Shown here: in pieces, positions 9,098-17,855 of the stretch
Position numbering within the stretch: the stretch's first letter is position 1
Layout: every line of letters starts with the position of its first letter
Assembly: GCF_001424755.1 (NCBI RefSeq)
Contig: NZ_LMRF01000006.1
Coordinates: forward strand, 289,862-353,861
Direction of reading: 5' to 3'
Source: Marmoricola sp. Leaf446
Lineage (GTDB): Bacteria; Actinomycetota; Actinomycetes; Propionibacteriales; Nocardioidaceae
DNA length: 64,000 nt
Translations under genes and position numbers: made by a program
The notes under the pieces: model-generated
The model's input: only the letters and a program-made list of their open reading frames with translations
Told to the model about the DNA's origin: nothing
Database searches by the model: none

Positions 9098-9787
9098 CTA
9101 GTAGGTGTGGCCGTAGACGCCGCGCAGCTGGTCGCGCACGACCGAGCCGCCGTCGAGCTCGATGACGCGCTTGCGCATCTGGTCGACGATCTCCACGTCG
9201 TGGGTGGCCATGAGCACCGTGGTGCCGGTGCGGTTGATGCGGTCCAGCAGCTTCATGATGCCGATGCTGGTCGCCGGGTCGAGGTTGCCCGTGGGCTCGT
9301 CGGCGATGAGGATCTTGGGCCGGTTGACGAAGGCGCGGGCGATCGCGACGCGCTGCTGCTCGCCGCCGGAGAGCTCGTCGGGCATCCGGCGGCCCTTGCC
9401 GTCCAGGCCCACCAGCTCGAGCGTCTCGGGCACCAGCCGGTTGATCTGCGCCTTGGGCTTGCCGATGACCTGCAGGGCGAAGGCGACGTTCTGGGCCACG
9501 GTCTTGTTGGGCAGCAGCCGGAAGTCCTGGAACACGGTGCCGACGGTGCGCCGCAGCCGGGGGACGCGGAAGCCGCGCATCTTGCCCAGCTCGCGACCGT
9601 CGACCCAGACCTCGCCCTGGCTCGCGCGGATCTCCCGCAGCACCAGGCGCAGGAAGGTCGACTTGCCCGAGCCGGACTCGCCGACGAGGAAGACGAACTC
9701 GCCCTCGTCGATGATGGCGTTGACGCGGTCCAGCGCCCGGGCGCGGTGTCCCGGGTAGGTGGCGGTGACGTTCTCGAATCTGATCAC
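9098..9787 (-). CDS. ftsE: Cell division ATP-binding protein FtsE
   Basis: ABC ATPase of the FtsEX septal complex, 229 residues. Walker [10 protein letters not shown], signature LSGGEQQR and Walker [13 protein letters not shown] are all intact. It is the first gene of the ftsE-ftsX-M23-smpB group on the minus strand. In many actinobacteria prfB lies immediately upstream of ftsE; here a block of about 5 kb (9.8-14.7 kb) separates them. Confidence 0.97.
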   Translation of the reverse strand: MIRFENVTATYPGHRARALDRVNAIIDEGEFVFLVGESGSGKSTFLRLVLREIRASQGEVWVDGRELGKMRGFRVPRLRRTVGTVFQDFRLLPNKTVAQNVAFALQVIGKPKAQINRLVPETLELVGLDGKGRRMPDELSGGEQQRVAIARAFVNRPKILIADEPTGNLDPATSIGIMKLLDRINRTGTTVLMATHDVEIVDQMRKRVIELDGGSVVRDQLRGVYGHTY

Positions 9788-9881
9788 GGCAGGAGTGGGC
9801 CGGTGTCGGGGATGTCAGGGGCACGCAGACGCTGCGTCCGACCGCTGGTAACGCTAAGTCCTGGGCCCTACGGTTGCCCGC

Positions 9882-10505
9882 ATGTGCGCTTCCTCGGCCC
9901 GTCGCGCCGCCGGGGCCGCGCTCCTCGTGCCGGCGCTGCTCCTCGCCACGGCCTGCACCTCCGGCTCCCCGGAGTCCTCGCCCCCACCCTCCCCCACCCC
10001 GATCTCCGACCTGGAGACGGCCTCGGTGGAGCTGCCGCGGATCGCGTTCTGCTCGCTCGTCCCCGAGCCCGACGTCGCCGCGGCGCTGGGCGGACCCGCC
10101 CAGGACGGCGCCTCCTGGGGCAACGGGGACACCCTCGACCTGGCCGCTCCGGGGGCGTCGGGGTCCGAGGCGACCCAGGTGGTGCAGGAGCTGGGCTGCG
10201 CGTGGACCCGCGGCGAGGTGACCGCCCGGGCGTGGGTCTTCGCCCGGCCCGTCACGCCCGCGCTGGCGCGCGGCGTCGTACGGCAGGCGGGGCGGGAGCG
10301 GGGCTGCGAGACGCCACAGGGACCGGACTTCGGGTCGCCGTCGCTGCTCCAGGACTGCGAGACCGGCTCCGGTCGCCGGGTGCGCCACGCGGGCCTGTTC
10401 GGCCAGACCTGGCTGACCTGCGAGCTCACCGGTCCGGAGGTGGAGGACGAGCGGGCCGAGCAGTGGTGTGTGACGCTCGTCAACTCCCTCGACACCGCGT
10501 CCTGA
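9882..10505 (+). CDS. Putative lipoprotein, 207 aa
   Basis: Signal peptide with a lipobox (LLLATAC, Cys about residue 26) followed by a Ser/Pro-rich spacer, so it is likely a membrane-anchored lipoprotein. Four further Cys residues (AFCSLVP, GCAWTR, GCETPQ/DCETGS and the CELTG to WCVTL part) suggest disulfides. The pattern of a domain beginning FCSLVPEPDVAAALGG, where a Cys precedes a short helix, resembles DUF3558-type actinobacterial lipoproteins; that is a tentative link. It is divergent from ftsE, with 94 bases between. Confidence 0.8.
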   Translation: MCASSARRAAGAALLVPALLLATACTSGSPESSPPPSPTPISDLETASVELPRIAFCSLVPEPDVAAALGGPAQDGASWGNGDTLDLAAPGASGSEATQVVQELGCAWTRGEVTARAWVFARPVTPALARGVVRQAGRERGCETPQGPDFGSPSLLQDCETGSGRRVRHAGLFGQTWLTCELTGPEVEDERAEQWCVTLVNSLDTAS

Positions 10506-10536
10506 CCGAGCCCCGTCCAGGGGGCATCCTGGGGGG

Positions 10537-11598
10537 ATGACCTCCTCCGACCAGACCACCCCGTCCCCCGTCCGCTCCACCCAGGTGCGGCTCGCGCAGC
10601 GCCCGGTCGGCGAGCCCGGGGACGACACCTACGACATCGGCCCGGTCGACCTGCCGGCGCTCGCCGAGGGGCAGCTGCTGCTGCGGGTCGTCTACCTCTC
10701 GCTCGACCCCTACATGCGCGGCCGGATGAGCGACGCCCCGTCGTACGCCGCCCCGGTCCAGGTGGGCGAGGTGATGGAGGGCGGCACCGTCGTGGTCGTC
10801 GAGGAGTCGCGCCACCCCGAGTGGTCGGCGGGCGACGTCGCGCTGTCCTACTCCGGCTGGCAGACCCACGCGATCAGCGACGGCACCGGCCTGCGCCGGC
10901 TCGACCCGTCGCGCGCCCCGATCTCGACCGCGCTCGGCGTGCTCGGCATGCCCGGCTTCACGGCGTACGCCGGACTGCTGGAGATCGGGAAGCCGCAGGC
11001 CGGCGAGACGGTGGTCGTGGCCGCCGCCACCGGCCCGGTCGGGTCGGCGGTCGGCCAGATCGCCCAGGCGCGCGGCGCCCGGTCGGTCGGCATCGCCGGC
11101 GGCGAGGCCAAGCGGGCAGCGCTGACCGAGGAGTTCGGCTTCGACGTCGCGCTGGACCACCGCTCCCCCGACTTCGCCGACGAGCTCGCCGCGGCCGTGC
11201 CCGACGGGATCGACGTCTACTTCGAGAACGTCGGCGGCCCGGTCACCCGCGAGGTGCTGCGCCACGTCAACACCTACGCCCGGATCCCCGTCTGCGGGCT
11301 GGTCTCCTCCTACAACGCCACCTCGGCCCCCGAGGGCCCCGACCGGCTCCCCGGGTTCATGGGCCTGGTGCTGCGCAAGAGCCTCACCGTCCGCGGCTTC
11401 ATCCAGAACGAGTTCACCGCCTCCCACGGTCGCGACTTCGTGCGCGAGATGTCGGGCTGGGTCGCGGACGGCACCGTGCGCTACCGCGAGGACGTCGTGC
11501 AGGGCCTGGAGTCGGCCCCGGAGGCGTTCCGCGGGCTGCTGACCGGCAAGAACTTCGGCAAGCTCGTGGTGCAGGTCAGCGAGGACCCGACCCGGTGA
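10537..11598 (+). CDS. NADP-dependent oxidoreductase, zinc-independent MDR family
   Basis: Medium-chain reductase of the 2-alkenal/prostaglandin reductase (YncB/CurA-like) group, 353 residues. The Rossmann nucleotide-binding motif is present as AAATGPVGSAVGQIAQ, and VYFENVGG and the C-terminal QNEF segment are typical of this subgroup. The catalytic zinc ligands of true alcohol dehydrogenases are absent. It probably reduces the C=C bond of enones or enals; the natural substrate is not predictable. Its stop overlaps the GTG of the next gene (GTGA). Confidence 0.9.
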   Translation: MTSSDQTTPSPVRSTQVRLAQRPVGEPGDDTYDIGPVDLPALAEGQLLLRVVYLSLDPYMRGRMSDAPSYAAPVQVGEVMEGGTVVVVEESRHPEWSAGDVALSYSGWQTHAISDGTGLRRLDPSRAPISTALGVLGMPGFTAYAGLLEIGKPQAGETVVVAAATGPVGSAVGQIAQARGARSVGIAGGEAKRAALTEEFGFDVALDHRSPDFADELAAAVPDGIDVYFENVGGPVTREVLRHVNTYARIPVCGLVSSYNATSAPEGPDRLPGFMGLVLRKSLTVRGFIQNEFTASHGRDFVREMSGWVADGTVRYREDVVQGLESAPEAFRGLLTGKNFGKLVVQVSEDPTR

Positions 11599-12170
11599 GC
11601 GAGGTCGCCGGTGCCCTCAACGGGGCGGTGACCGTCTCGATCGTGCGCCACGTCGCCCCCGAGAACGCCGCCCAGATGGTGGCGTGGGTGCGGGCCGGGT
11701 CGTCGTTGGCCGAGCGGTTCGAGGGCTTCCTCGGCACCGGCTGGGTGCGACCCGCCCCCGGGTCGGACGCCTGGCACATGCTCTACCGGTTCGCCGACCA
11801 CGCCTCGCTGGAGGCGTGGGAGTCCTCGCCGCAGCGGGCCTGGTGGCTCGGCTCCGCGCAGGGTCTGGTCGGCGAGTCGCGGGTGGAGCGGCGTACGGGC
11901 ATCGAGGGGTGGTTCGACGAGCCGGCGTCGCGCGACGTCGAGGACCTTCGTCCCGCCGCCCCCGCCCCGCCGCGGTGGAAGCAGGCCACCGTCATCTGGC
12001 TCGCCTTCTTCCCGCTGTCGCTGGTGCTCGGCTCGCTGCTCAGCGCCACCGGCCTCGAGCTGGCCCTGGTGGTGCGCACCTTCGTGACCACCCTGGTCGC
12101 GACGCCGATCATGACCTACGCCCTGCTGCCGTGGATGACCAAGCGGTTCGAGTGGTGGTTGCACCGCTGA
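11595..12170 (+). CDS. Antibiotic biosynthesis monooxygenase (ABM)-like domain with C-terminal membrane segments
   Basis: 191 residues starting at a GTG that overlaps the preceding stop. The N-terminal 95 or so residues resemble the dimeric ABM ferredoxin-like fold (VSIVRHVAPENAAQMVAWV, GFLGTGWVRP, HMLYRFADHASLEAWESS). The C-terminal third has two hydrophobic segments (VIWLAFFPLSLVLGSLLS and LVVRTFVTTLVATPIMTYAL). Such ABM-membrane fusions occur in actinobacteria without a known substrate. Coupling to the reductase suggests a shared small-molecule substrate, which is inference. Confidence 0.82.
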   Translation: MSEVAGALNGAVTVSIVRHVAPENAAQMVAWVRAGSSLAERFEGFLGTGWVRPAPGSDAWHMLYRFADHASLEAWESSPQRAWWLGSAQGLVGESRVERRTGIEGWFDEPASRDVEDLRPAAPAPPRWKQATVIWLAFFPLSLVLGSLLSATGLELALVVRTFVTTLVATPIMTYALLPWMTKRFEWWLHR

Positions 12171-12222
12171 CGGGGTACCGCGAGGGCGGACCCTGCGAGT
12201 GACACCTGCGAGAGGAGCCGTC

Positions 12223-12546
12223 GTGCCGAAGGCCTGGAGCGACAAGCGCGAGCGTCAGTACGAGCACATCAAGGAGGGACTCGAGGAGCGCGGCAAGGAC
12301 GAGTCCACCGCCGAGGAGATCGCGGCCCGCACCGTGAACAAGGAGCGTGCCCGCGCCGGTGAGTCCGAGGAGGCCAGCCGGACCTCGACCGAGGACATCT
12401 CCTCGGGCCGTCGAGGCGGGCTGCGCTCGCACTCCGGCGAGGGCGGGCGCACCAAGGCCCAGCTCTACGAGGAGGCGCGCAAGAAGAACGTCGAGGGCCG
12501 CTCGGGCATGAGCAAGGCCGAGCTCGAGAAGGCGCTCGACGGCTAG
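12223..12546 (+). CDS. Small basic/acidic protein with C-terminal Rho-N/SAP-like helix (plasmid-stabilisation-like annotation)
   Basis: 107 residues. I prefer the GTG at 12223 because an AGAGGAG site lies 6 bases upstream; the ATG-like start at 12199 has none. The protein is highly charged, opening with PKAWSDKRERQYEHIKEGL and containing AEEIAARTVNKERA, and ends with TKAQLYEEARKKNVEGRSGM then SKAELEKAL, which resembles the Rho N-terminal (Rho-N) nucleic-acid-binding helix. Similar proteins are often labelled plasmid stabilisation proteins without functional proof. It converges on the DUF2306-like gene, overlapping it by 4 bases. Confidence 0.82.
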   Translation: MPKAWSDKRERQYEHIKEGLEERGKDESTAEEIAARTVNKERARAGESEEASRTSTEDISSGRRGGLRSHSGEGGRTKAQLYEEARKKNVEGRSGMSKAELEKALDG

Positions 12547-13052
12547 GCGGCTCGCTGCCGCTCTGGACGGCGTACGACGGGCCGCGGCTCGGGCACGACC
12601 CGCGCCAGCCCCAGCACCAGCACCGTCGTGGCGAGCACCGCGAGCAGCGCCAGCAGCGCCCCTCCGGGCGAGGTGACCACGAGCTGCGGCAGCAGGCGGT
12701 CGGGCACCGCACTGGCCCCGACCCCCGCGCCGAACAGGCCGAACCAGCTGCCGCGCATGTTGCGTCGGTGGGCCTCGACGTTGCCGCGCCAGGCGTGGAC
12801 GATGCCGAGCGTGACGGTCACCAGCGTCACCGTGGACAGGACGTGCAGCCAGCTCAGCTGGCCCGCACGGATGTCGCGGATCCAGAACGACGTCACCGCG
12901 ACGTAGACCATCAGCACCACCCACACCCGACCCGCGAGCCGGTGCAGCCGGTCGCCCTTGGTCGGCCGGAACAGCTGCACCCCGCCCAGCACCAGCGCGA
13001 CCGTGGCGGCGAAGGCGTGGGTGCCGACCAGCAGCGTCCAGCCGGCGTTCAC
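12543..13052 (-). CDS. DUF2306-like membrane protein
   Basis: 169 residues, five predicted hydrophobic helices (for example TLLVGTHAFAATVALVLGG and LSTVTLVTVTLGIVHAW). The order GDRLHRLAGRVWVVLMVYVA and HRRNMRGSW-FGLFGAGVGA fits the DUF2306 family of predicted membrane proteins, where conserved His residues may bind haem. The start is a GTG at 13052 whose GTGA overlaps the stop of the MarR gene, so MarR probably controls it. Function unknown. Confidence 0.85.
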   Translation of the reverse strand: MNAGWTLLVGTHAFAATVALVLGGVQLFRPTKGDRLHRLAGRVWVVLMVYVAVTSFWIRDIRAGQLSWLHVLSTVTLVTVTLGIVHAWRGNVEAHRRNMRGSWFGLFGAGVGASAVPDRLLPQLVVTSPGGALLALLAVLATTVLVLGLARVVPEPRPVVRRPERQRAA

Positions 13053-13492
13053 CGGGGGCCCCCGTCCATGGCGGCGAGCAGGCGTCCGACCGGGCCGGCG
13101 AGCTCGTCGGGCTCGACGTCGGCCGCCTTCAGCAGCCGCGCGAACGACCCCTCCAGCAGCTGCAGCGCGAGGTCCACCTGGTCGGACCCGGGCCCGGTGA
13201 GCACCAGGCTGCGGCGGTTGCCGGTCCCCGGCTCCTGGCGTACGTCGGTCCAGCCGGCGTCGCGCAGGGAGCCGACCAGCCGGCTCGCGCCCGCCTCGGT
13301 CAGCCCGACGGCGTCGGCCAGCGCCCGCTGGGTCACCGGCCCCGTCTCCCCCAGCCGGCGGACGGTCAGCAGCGCCAGGAACTTCTGGTAGGTCAGGTCG
13401 GTCGACTCGCGCAGCCGCTGGTCGGCGTTGCGGTCCAGCCGGCTGACCAGCACGTGCAGCTGGTGGGCGGGCTCGGCGTCGTACGGGCTCAT
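13049..13492 (-). CDS. MarR family transcriptional regulator
   Basis: Winged-helix repressor of 147 residues. It has an N-terminal dimerisation helix (AHQLHVLVSRLDRN), a recognition region (TQRALADAVGLTEAGASRLV) and a wing (REPGTGNRRSLVLT). It likely represses itself and the overlapping DUF2306-like gene through the palindrome just upstream of its own ATG. The effector is unknown. Confidence 0.92.
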   Translation of the reverse strand: MSPYDAEPAHQLHVLVSRLDRNADQRLRESTDLTYQKFLALLTVRRLGETGPVTQRALADAVGLTEAGASRLVGSLRDAGWTDVRQEPGTGNRRSLVLTGPGSDQVDLALQLLEGSFARLLKAADVEPDELAGPVGRLLAAMDGGPR

Positions 13493-13496
13493 GACT

Positions 13497-13524
13497 ACAT
13501 ACTTGCGTTCGCAACTTGCTATGT
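13497..13524. promoter_or_regulatory. Putative MarR operator, adjacent to the marR start
   Basis: Palindrome immediately upstream of the marR ATG (13492): ACATA at 13497-13501, TTGCG at 13503-13507, TT centre, CGCAA at 13510-13514 and TATGT at 13520-13524. TTGCG-N2-CGCAA is the classic MarR-family half-site arrangement, and the outer ACATA/TATGT arms lie 1 and 5 bases outside it. The position covers where the marR promoter must lie. It may also affect the divergent gene at 13624. Confidence 0.75.
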
Positions 13525-13623
13525 CAAGATCGCGCCTTATGGACGTCGCACCACATCAGGGGCTGGCCAGATACGAGTCGGCCGCTACTGTCCCGTCCAC
13601 ATATTGAGACCCGGGGGGATGAC

Positions 13624-14511
13624 ATGACCTTGTTCACGACAACTTCTGCGCGCGCCGTACTGGTGCTGCTGTCGGCATCGGTGGCGCTGGCGACGACCCA
13701 GCTGCCCGCTTCCGCGGCCAGCGACCTGCCGGCCCCCGAGCAGACCACCATCGACCAAGCCCTGCGCGAGATGGGTGCCGACGAGGCGGTTCCGAGCGAT
13801 CTCGTACTCGAACCGCTGACCGGTGACGAGGACGTGCGCATCGCCGCGTCAGTCGAGAGGTTCGGTTTTGGTCTGCCCGCCACGGGCGGCGGCAGCACCC
13901 TCGACGACGGCGTGACGACCCTCTACGACGGTGCCTCCGACGGCACCTCGGTGGCGGTGCAGCCGGTTGCGACGGGCGCCCGGGCCCTGGTGCTGATCCA
14001 GGACGAGTCGGCCACCACGACCTTCGACTTCCCGGTGACCGGGGACACCGACCGGCTGCAGCTGAGCCCGACCGGTTCCGTCACGGCCCTGGACTCCGAG
14101 GGGACGCCCCTGGCCACCGCCGCACCCGCGTGGGCCGTCGACGCCGAGGGCACGCCGGTGCCGACCCACTTCGAGGTCGATGGCACCACCCTGCGCCAGG
14201 TCGTCGACCACGACGCCGCCGACGACGTGGCCTACCCGGTCACCGCCGACCCGGTGTGGGCGGTCGTGATCGCCGCCGCCGCCCGACAGTGCGCGGCTGG
14301 CGCCCTCTCGGGCATCGCGTCGACAGCCCTCATCGACATCTACAAGGGACGGGCGTCGTCCAAGCGTGACTACGTGCTCAATGCCATCGCATCCTGCCTG
14401 GTGGGCCCGGTCGGCTACTGGGCGTGGAAGGTCCTGCTCGGAGCGACCAAGCGCTGGCTGGTGCGGCAGGTGCTCTACTTCGTCATCTACGTGATCCGAC
14501 GCGTGCGATGA
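13624..14511 (+). CDS. Secreted protein of unknown function, 295 aa
   Basis: ATG at 13624 preceded by a GGGGGGATGAC context. It has a signal peptide (AVLVLLSASVALATTQLPASA) and a mature acidic domain with a DG-rich beta pattern (ATTTFDFPVTGDTDRLQLSP, WAVDAEGTPVPTHFEVDG), then a C-terminal part with two hydrophobic stretches (VVIAAAARQCAAGALSGIAS and VGYWAWKVLLGATKRWLV). The arrangement resembles actinobacterial secreted proteins with a central pre-domain and a Cys-containing C-terminal helix pair. No enzymatic motif seen. It is followed with a 4-base overlap or short gap by a small membrane protein. Confidence 0.78.
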   Translation: MTLFTTTSARAVLVLLSASVALATTQLPASAASDLPAPEQTTIDQALREMGADEAVPSDLVLEPLTGDEDVRIAASVERFGFGLPATGGGSTLDDGVTTLYDGASDGTSVAVQPVATGARALVLIQDESATTTFDFPVTGDTDRLQLSPTGSVTALDSEGTPLATAAPAWAVDAEGTPVPTHFEVDGTTLRQVVDHDAADDVAYPVTADPVWAVVIAAAARQCAAGALSGIASTALIDIYKGRASSKRDYVLNAIASCLVGPVGYWAWKVLLGATKRWLVRQVLYFVIYVIRRVR

Positions 14512-14522
14512 CGGAGGAAAGC

Positions 14523-14735
14523 ATGGCGACCCGAGAGCGGCCGAGCCGCCAGGACTACGCCTGGATCGCGTTCGGCTGGCTGCTGGTGCCGGTGACCGCG
14601 ATCGTCCTGGACGCGGTGGGGCTGATCGAGCTGGACGGGGTGCTGGTGCTGGCCACGGCCGTGATGAGCGCGATGGCCGGCGGCGCGGCGCGCGCCTACC
14701 GGCAGCAGCTGCGTCGGGAGCGCGACCCCCGCTGA
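14523..14735 (+). CDS. Small membrane protein, 70 aa
   Basis: Two hydrophobic helices (AWIAFGWLLVPVTAIVLDAV and LVLATAVMSAMAGGAARAY) with charged ends. I chose the ATG at 14523 because GGAGG (14513-14517) sits 5 bases upstream; an ATG at 14508 overlaps the previous stop (ATGA) and cannot be excluded. It probably forms an operon with the upstream secreted protein. Function unknown. Confidence 0.7.
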   Translation: MATRERPSRQDYAWIAFGWLLVPVTAIVLDAVGLIELDGVLVLATAVMSAMAGGAARAYRQQLRRERDPR

Positions 14736-14746
14736 GCGGTGGCGCC

Positions 14747-15865
14747 TCAGCTGTTCTCGGCCTGCTCGGCGCCCCGGCGCCAGCGGATGCCGGCCTCGAG
14801 GAAGCCGTCGATGTCGCCGTCGAAGACGGCCTGGGGGTTGCCGACCTCGAACTCCGTCCGCAGGTCCTTGACCATCTGGTAGGGGTTCAGCACGTAGTTG
14901 CGCATCTGGTCGCCCCAGCTCGCCTGCACGTCGCCGCGCAGCGAGTCGAGGTGGGCCCGTTCCTCGGCCTTCTTCAGCGCCAGGATCTTGGCCTTGAGGA
15001 TGACCATCGCGCTGGCCTTGTTCTGCAGCTGCGACTTCTCGTTCTGGCAGGACACGACGGTGCCGGTCGGGATGTGGGTCAGCCGGACGGCGGAGTCGGT
15101 GGTGTTGACCGACTGGCCGCCGGGGCCGCTGGAGCGGTAGACGTCGACGCGGATGTCCTCGTCGGGGATGTCGATCTCGTCGGTCTGCTCGAGCACCGGC
15201 ACCACCTCGACGGCGGCGAAGGAGGTCTGGCGACGGCCCTGGTTGTCGAAGGGGCTGATCCGCACCAGCCGGTGGGTGCCGGCCTCGACGGAGAGGTGGC
15301 CGTAGGCGTACGGCGCGTGCACGGCGAAGGTGGCGCTCTTCAGGCCCGCCTCCTCGGCGTAGGAGGTGTCGAAGACCTCGACGTTGTACTTCTGGCGCTC
15401 GGCCCAGCGGGTGTACATCCGCATCAGCATCTCGGCGAAGTCGGCCGCGTCCACGCCGCCGGCGCCGGAGCGGATCGTCACGAGCGCCTCGCGGACGTCG
15501 TACTCCCCGTTGAGCAGGGTGCGGACCTCGAGCGCCTCGACGGACTTGTGGAGCTTGAGCAGCTCGGCCTCGGCCTCGGCCATCGAGTCGGCGTCACCCT
15601 CCTCCTGACCGAGCTCGACGAGGACGCCGAGGTCCTCGATGCGGCTGGACAGGCTCTCGAAGCGGTCGAGCGTGCCCTGGAGGTGGCTGAGCTTGCCGGT
15701 GACCTTCTGGGCGTTGGCCTGGTCGTCCCACAGGTCGGGGGCGGCGACCTGCTCGCCGAGGTCCTTGATCTCGCGGCGCATCTCGTCGACGTCCAGGACG
15801 GAGCCGATGGTCTTCATCGTCGCCTGGAGCTGCTTGATCTCGGAGTCGAAGTCGGTGGCTGCCAC
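14747..15865 (-). CDS. prfB: Peptide chain release factor 2
   Basis: Terminates translation at UGA and UAA. 372 residues from a GTG at 15865. The GGQ peptidyl-hydrolysis motif is in [14 protein letters not shown], and the RF2 discriminator tripeptide SPF is in [12 protein letters not shown]. No in-frame UGA/frameshift site is present near the N-terminus, unlike E. coli prfB, so expression is not autoregulated by frameshifting. It is the first gene of the prfB-ftsEX-smpB order but is separated from ftsE by an inserted block. Confidence 0.97.
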   Translation of the reverse strand: MAATDFDSEIKQLQATMKTIGSVLDVDEMRREIKDLGEQVAAPDLWDDQANAQKVTGKLSHLQGTLDRFESLSSRIEDLGVLVELGQEEGDADSMAEAEAELLKLHKSVEALEVRTLLNGEYDVREALVTIRSGAGGVDAADFAEMLMRMYTRWAERQKYNVEVFDTSYAEEAGLKSATFAVHAPYAYGHLSVEAGTHRLVRISPFDNQGRRQTSFAAVEVVPVLEQTDEIDIPDEDIRVDVYRSSGPGGQSVNTTDSAVRLTHIPTGTVVSCQNEKSQLQNKASAMVILKAKILALKKAEERAHLDSLRGDVQASWGDQMRNYVLNPYQMVKDLRTEFEVGNPQAVFDGDIDGFLEAGIRWRRGAEQAENS

Positions 15866-15876
15866 AGTCCGACAGG

Positions 15877-16149
15877 CTACGGGACGGGTTCGATGTCGGC
15901 CGCGGGGAGCCAGCGGGCGACGGTGGCCCAGCCGACGGCGTCGACCCAGACCACCGAGACGACCCGCCCCTCCCACCCGCGCTCGGTGCGGCACCACTCC
16001 ACGAGCAGGCTGGGCTCGCCGTCGACGCGGCAGTGCCGGGCAGGGGTCTGCGGCACGGGCGGGGCCGGGCTCACCGCGGGCTCGTGGTGCCGGCCGGCGA
16101 CCCGGTCCGCCAGCGTGCCGTGGTCGCCCGATCCGTAGCCGCCTCGCAC
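15877..16149 (-). CDS. Hypothetical protein, 90 aa
   Basis: Short soluble protein starting at the GTG at 16149, 11 bases upstream of the prfB start, so it is likely cotranscribed with prfB. It contains two Cys ([28 protein letters not shown]) and a C-terminal beta-rich segment ending in [17 protein letters not shown]. The sequence has normal actinobacterial codon use. I do not recognise a family. Confidence 0.6.
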   Translation of the reverse strand: MRGGYGSGDHGTLADRVAGRHHEPAVSPAPPVPQTPARHCRVDGEPSLLVEWCRTERGWEGRVVSVVWVDAVGWATVARWLPAADIEPVP

Positions 16150-16262
16150 CGGACCATCATGCCACCGATTCGAACACGTGCACGACGTCCACGAGACGGG
16201 ACTCACGTTGCCGGCCGTGGGCGAGGGGGTAGGACAAGGGCAACCTACCGAGGAGTCACATC

Positions 16263-17063
16263 GTGAGCGCACGCACCACCCGCACCGTCGTCATCACCGG
16301 AGCCGCCGCCGGCATCGGCCGTCGTACCGCCCTGACCCTGGCCGGCAACGGCTGGACCGTCGGCGCCTTCGACCTCGACGAGACCGGGCTGGCAACGCTC
16401 GCCGACGAGGCCGGCCGGCTCCCCGGGCGCATCCTCACCGGCCACCTCGACGTCACCGACGCCGCGGAGTTCGCCGAGCGGGTCGACGGGTTCGTCGCCG
16501 AGACCGGGCGGCTCGACGCGATCGTCAACAACGCCGGCATCCTGCTGGCGGGCCGCTTCGAGGAGATCGACGTGGCCAAGCAGCACCGCGAGATCGACAT
16601 CAACACCAAGGGCGTCGTCAACGGCCTGCACGCCGCCTTCCGCCACCTCAAGGCGACGCCGGGCTCGGTCGCGGTCAACCTGGCCTCGGCCTCGGCGATC
16701 TACGGCCAGGCCGAGATCGCGAACTACAGCGCCACCAAGTTCTTCGTGCGCGGGCTCACCGAGGCCCTCGACATCGAGTGGAAGCGCCACGACATCCGCG
16801 TCGCCGCCATCTGGCCGCTCTACGTGCAGACCGCCATGACCGACGACATCAAGACCGGCACGACCGACCGGCTCGGCATCAAGCTCGGCCCCCAGGACGT
16901 CGCCGACGCGATCGTCGGCGCCATCGACCCGCCGCTGCCCCGCCGGCTGGCCAAGCAGGTGCACTTCACGGTCGGGGCCCAGACCCGCGCCATGGCGCTC
17001 GGCTCGCGCTTCTCCCCCGCCTGGCTGACGCGCGCGGTCAACAAGAACCTGGCCGGTCACTGA
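16263..17063 (+). CDS. SDR family oxidoreductase
   Basis: Classical short-chain dehydrogenase/reductase, 266 residues, GTG start preceded by AGGAG. NAD(P) motif TGAAAGIGRRTA, structural NNAG, and the catalytic Ser (NLASASAIYG) with YSATK (Tyr and Lys). A C-terminal extension (VNKNLAGH) is short. Substrate unknown. It is followed by 104 bases before a fasciclin gene. Confidence 0.93.
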   Translation: MSARTTRTVVITGAAAGIGRRTALTLAGNGWTVGAFDLDETGLATLADEAGRLPGRILTGHLDVTDAAEFAERVDGFVAETGRLDAIVNNAGILLAGRFEEIDVAKQHREIDINTKGVVNGLHAAFRHLKATPGSVAVNLASASAIYGQAEIANYSATKFFVRGLTEALDIEWKRHDIRVAAIWPLYVQTAMTDDIKTGTTDRLGIKLGPQDVADAIVGAIDPPLPRRLAKQVHFTVGAQTRAMALGSRFSPAWLTRAVNKNLAGH

Positions 17064-17167
17064 GGCGGACGGCGACGACCACGCGTGCATCCACGGGGGG
17101 TGCGGAGTCGGAAGAGACGTCAGGACAGGGAGCCACCGGGCACCTGACGTCGAAAGGAACCTCCGAC

Positions 17168-17809
17168 ATGAGCAAGCTCCTCACCCGGGCAGCAGGGACG
17201 GTCGCGGTCGCCCTGCTGGCCACGGGCCTCTCGCCCGCCTCCGCCACGACCCAGGCCACCGCCGCGGCGCCCTCCGGCAACCGCAGCCTCGCCACCGTGC
17301 TCACGTCGGACGGCAACCGCTTCGACCGCAACGCCCATGACTACGACGTCACGACCGAGGCCGTGCTGGCCGTGCTCGAGGCCAAGCCGGACAGCGCTGT
17401 CGGTGTCCTGGCCGACGGGTCGCAGCCGCTGACCGCGTTCGTGCCGACCGACCGCGCCTTCCGTCGGTTGGTCCACGCGCTGACCGGGAAGTGGGTCCGC
17501 AGCGAGCGGCACGTCTTCGAGGCCGTGGCCGGTCTCGGCATCGACACGGTCGAGCAGGTGCTGCTCTACCACGTGGTGCCGGGGAGCACGATCGACCGTC
17601 GCGCGGCGCTGGCCTCGGACGGCGCCCGGCTGACGACCGCCGCCGGCCCGACCGTCACGGTGGACGTACGCCGCAGCCCGCGACGCGTCGTGCTCCTGGA
17701 CCGCGACCCGAACGCCTACAACCCGCGCATCGTCCGCTTCGACCTCAACCGCGGCAACAAGCAGATCGCGCACGCCGTCAACCGGGTCCTCCGCCCCGCC
17801 GACCTGTGA
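17168..17809 (+). CDS. Secreted fasciclin-domain protein
   Basis: 213 residues with a signal peptide (AAGTVAVALLATGLSPASA) and one FAS1 domain covering most of the mature protein. Recognisable features are LTAFVPTDRAFRRLV (H1-like) and the conserved H2 motif LLYHVVPGSTID. FAS1 domains mediate adhesion or ligand binding. Two features depart from the standard domain: a basic RRSPRRVVLLDRD insert, and a C-terminal end NKQIAHAVNRVLRP in place of the usual NGVIHVIDxVLLP. An AAAGGAAC-type RBS precedes the ATG. Confidence 0.9.
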   Translation: MSKLLTRAAGTVAVALLATGLSPASATTQATAAAPSGNRSLATVLTSDGNRFDRNAHDYDVTTEAVLAVLEAKPDSAVGVLADGSQPLTAFVPTDRAFRRLVHALTGKWVRSERHVFEAVAGLGIDTVEQVLLYHVVPGSTIDRRAALASDGARLTTAAGPTVTVDVRRSPRRVVLLDRDPNAYNPRIVRFDLNRGNKQIAHAVNRVLRPADL

Positions 17810-17855
17810 GTCCGGACCACCACGCGCGCTGCCGCGCGATCGCTACCCTGGGTCG

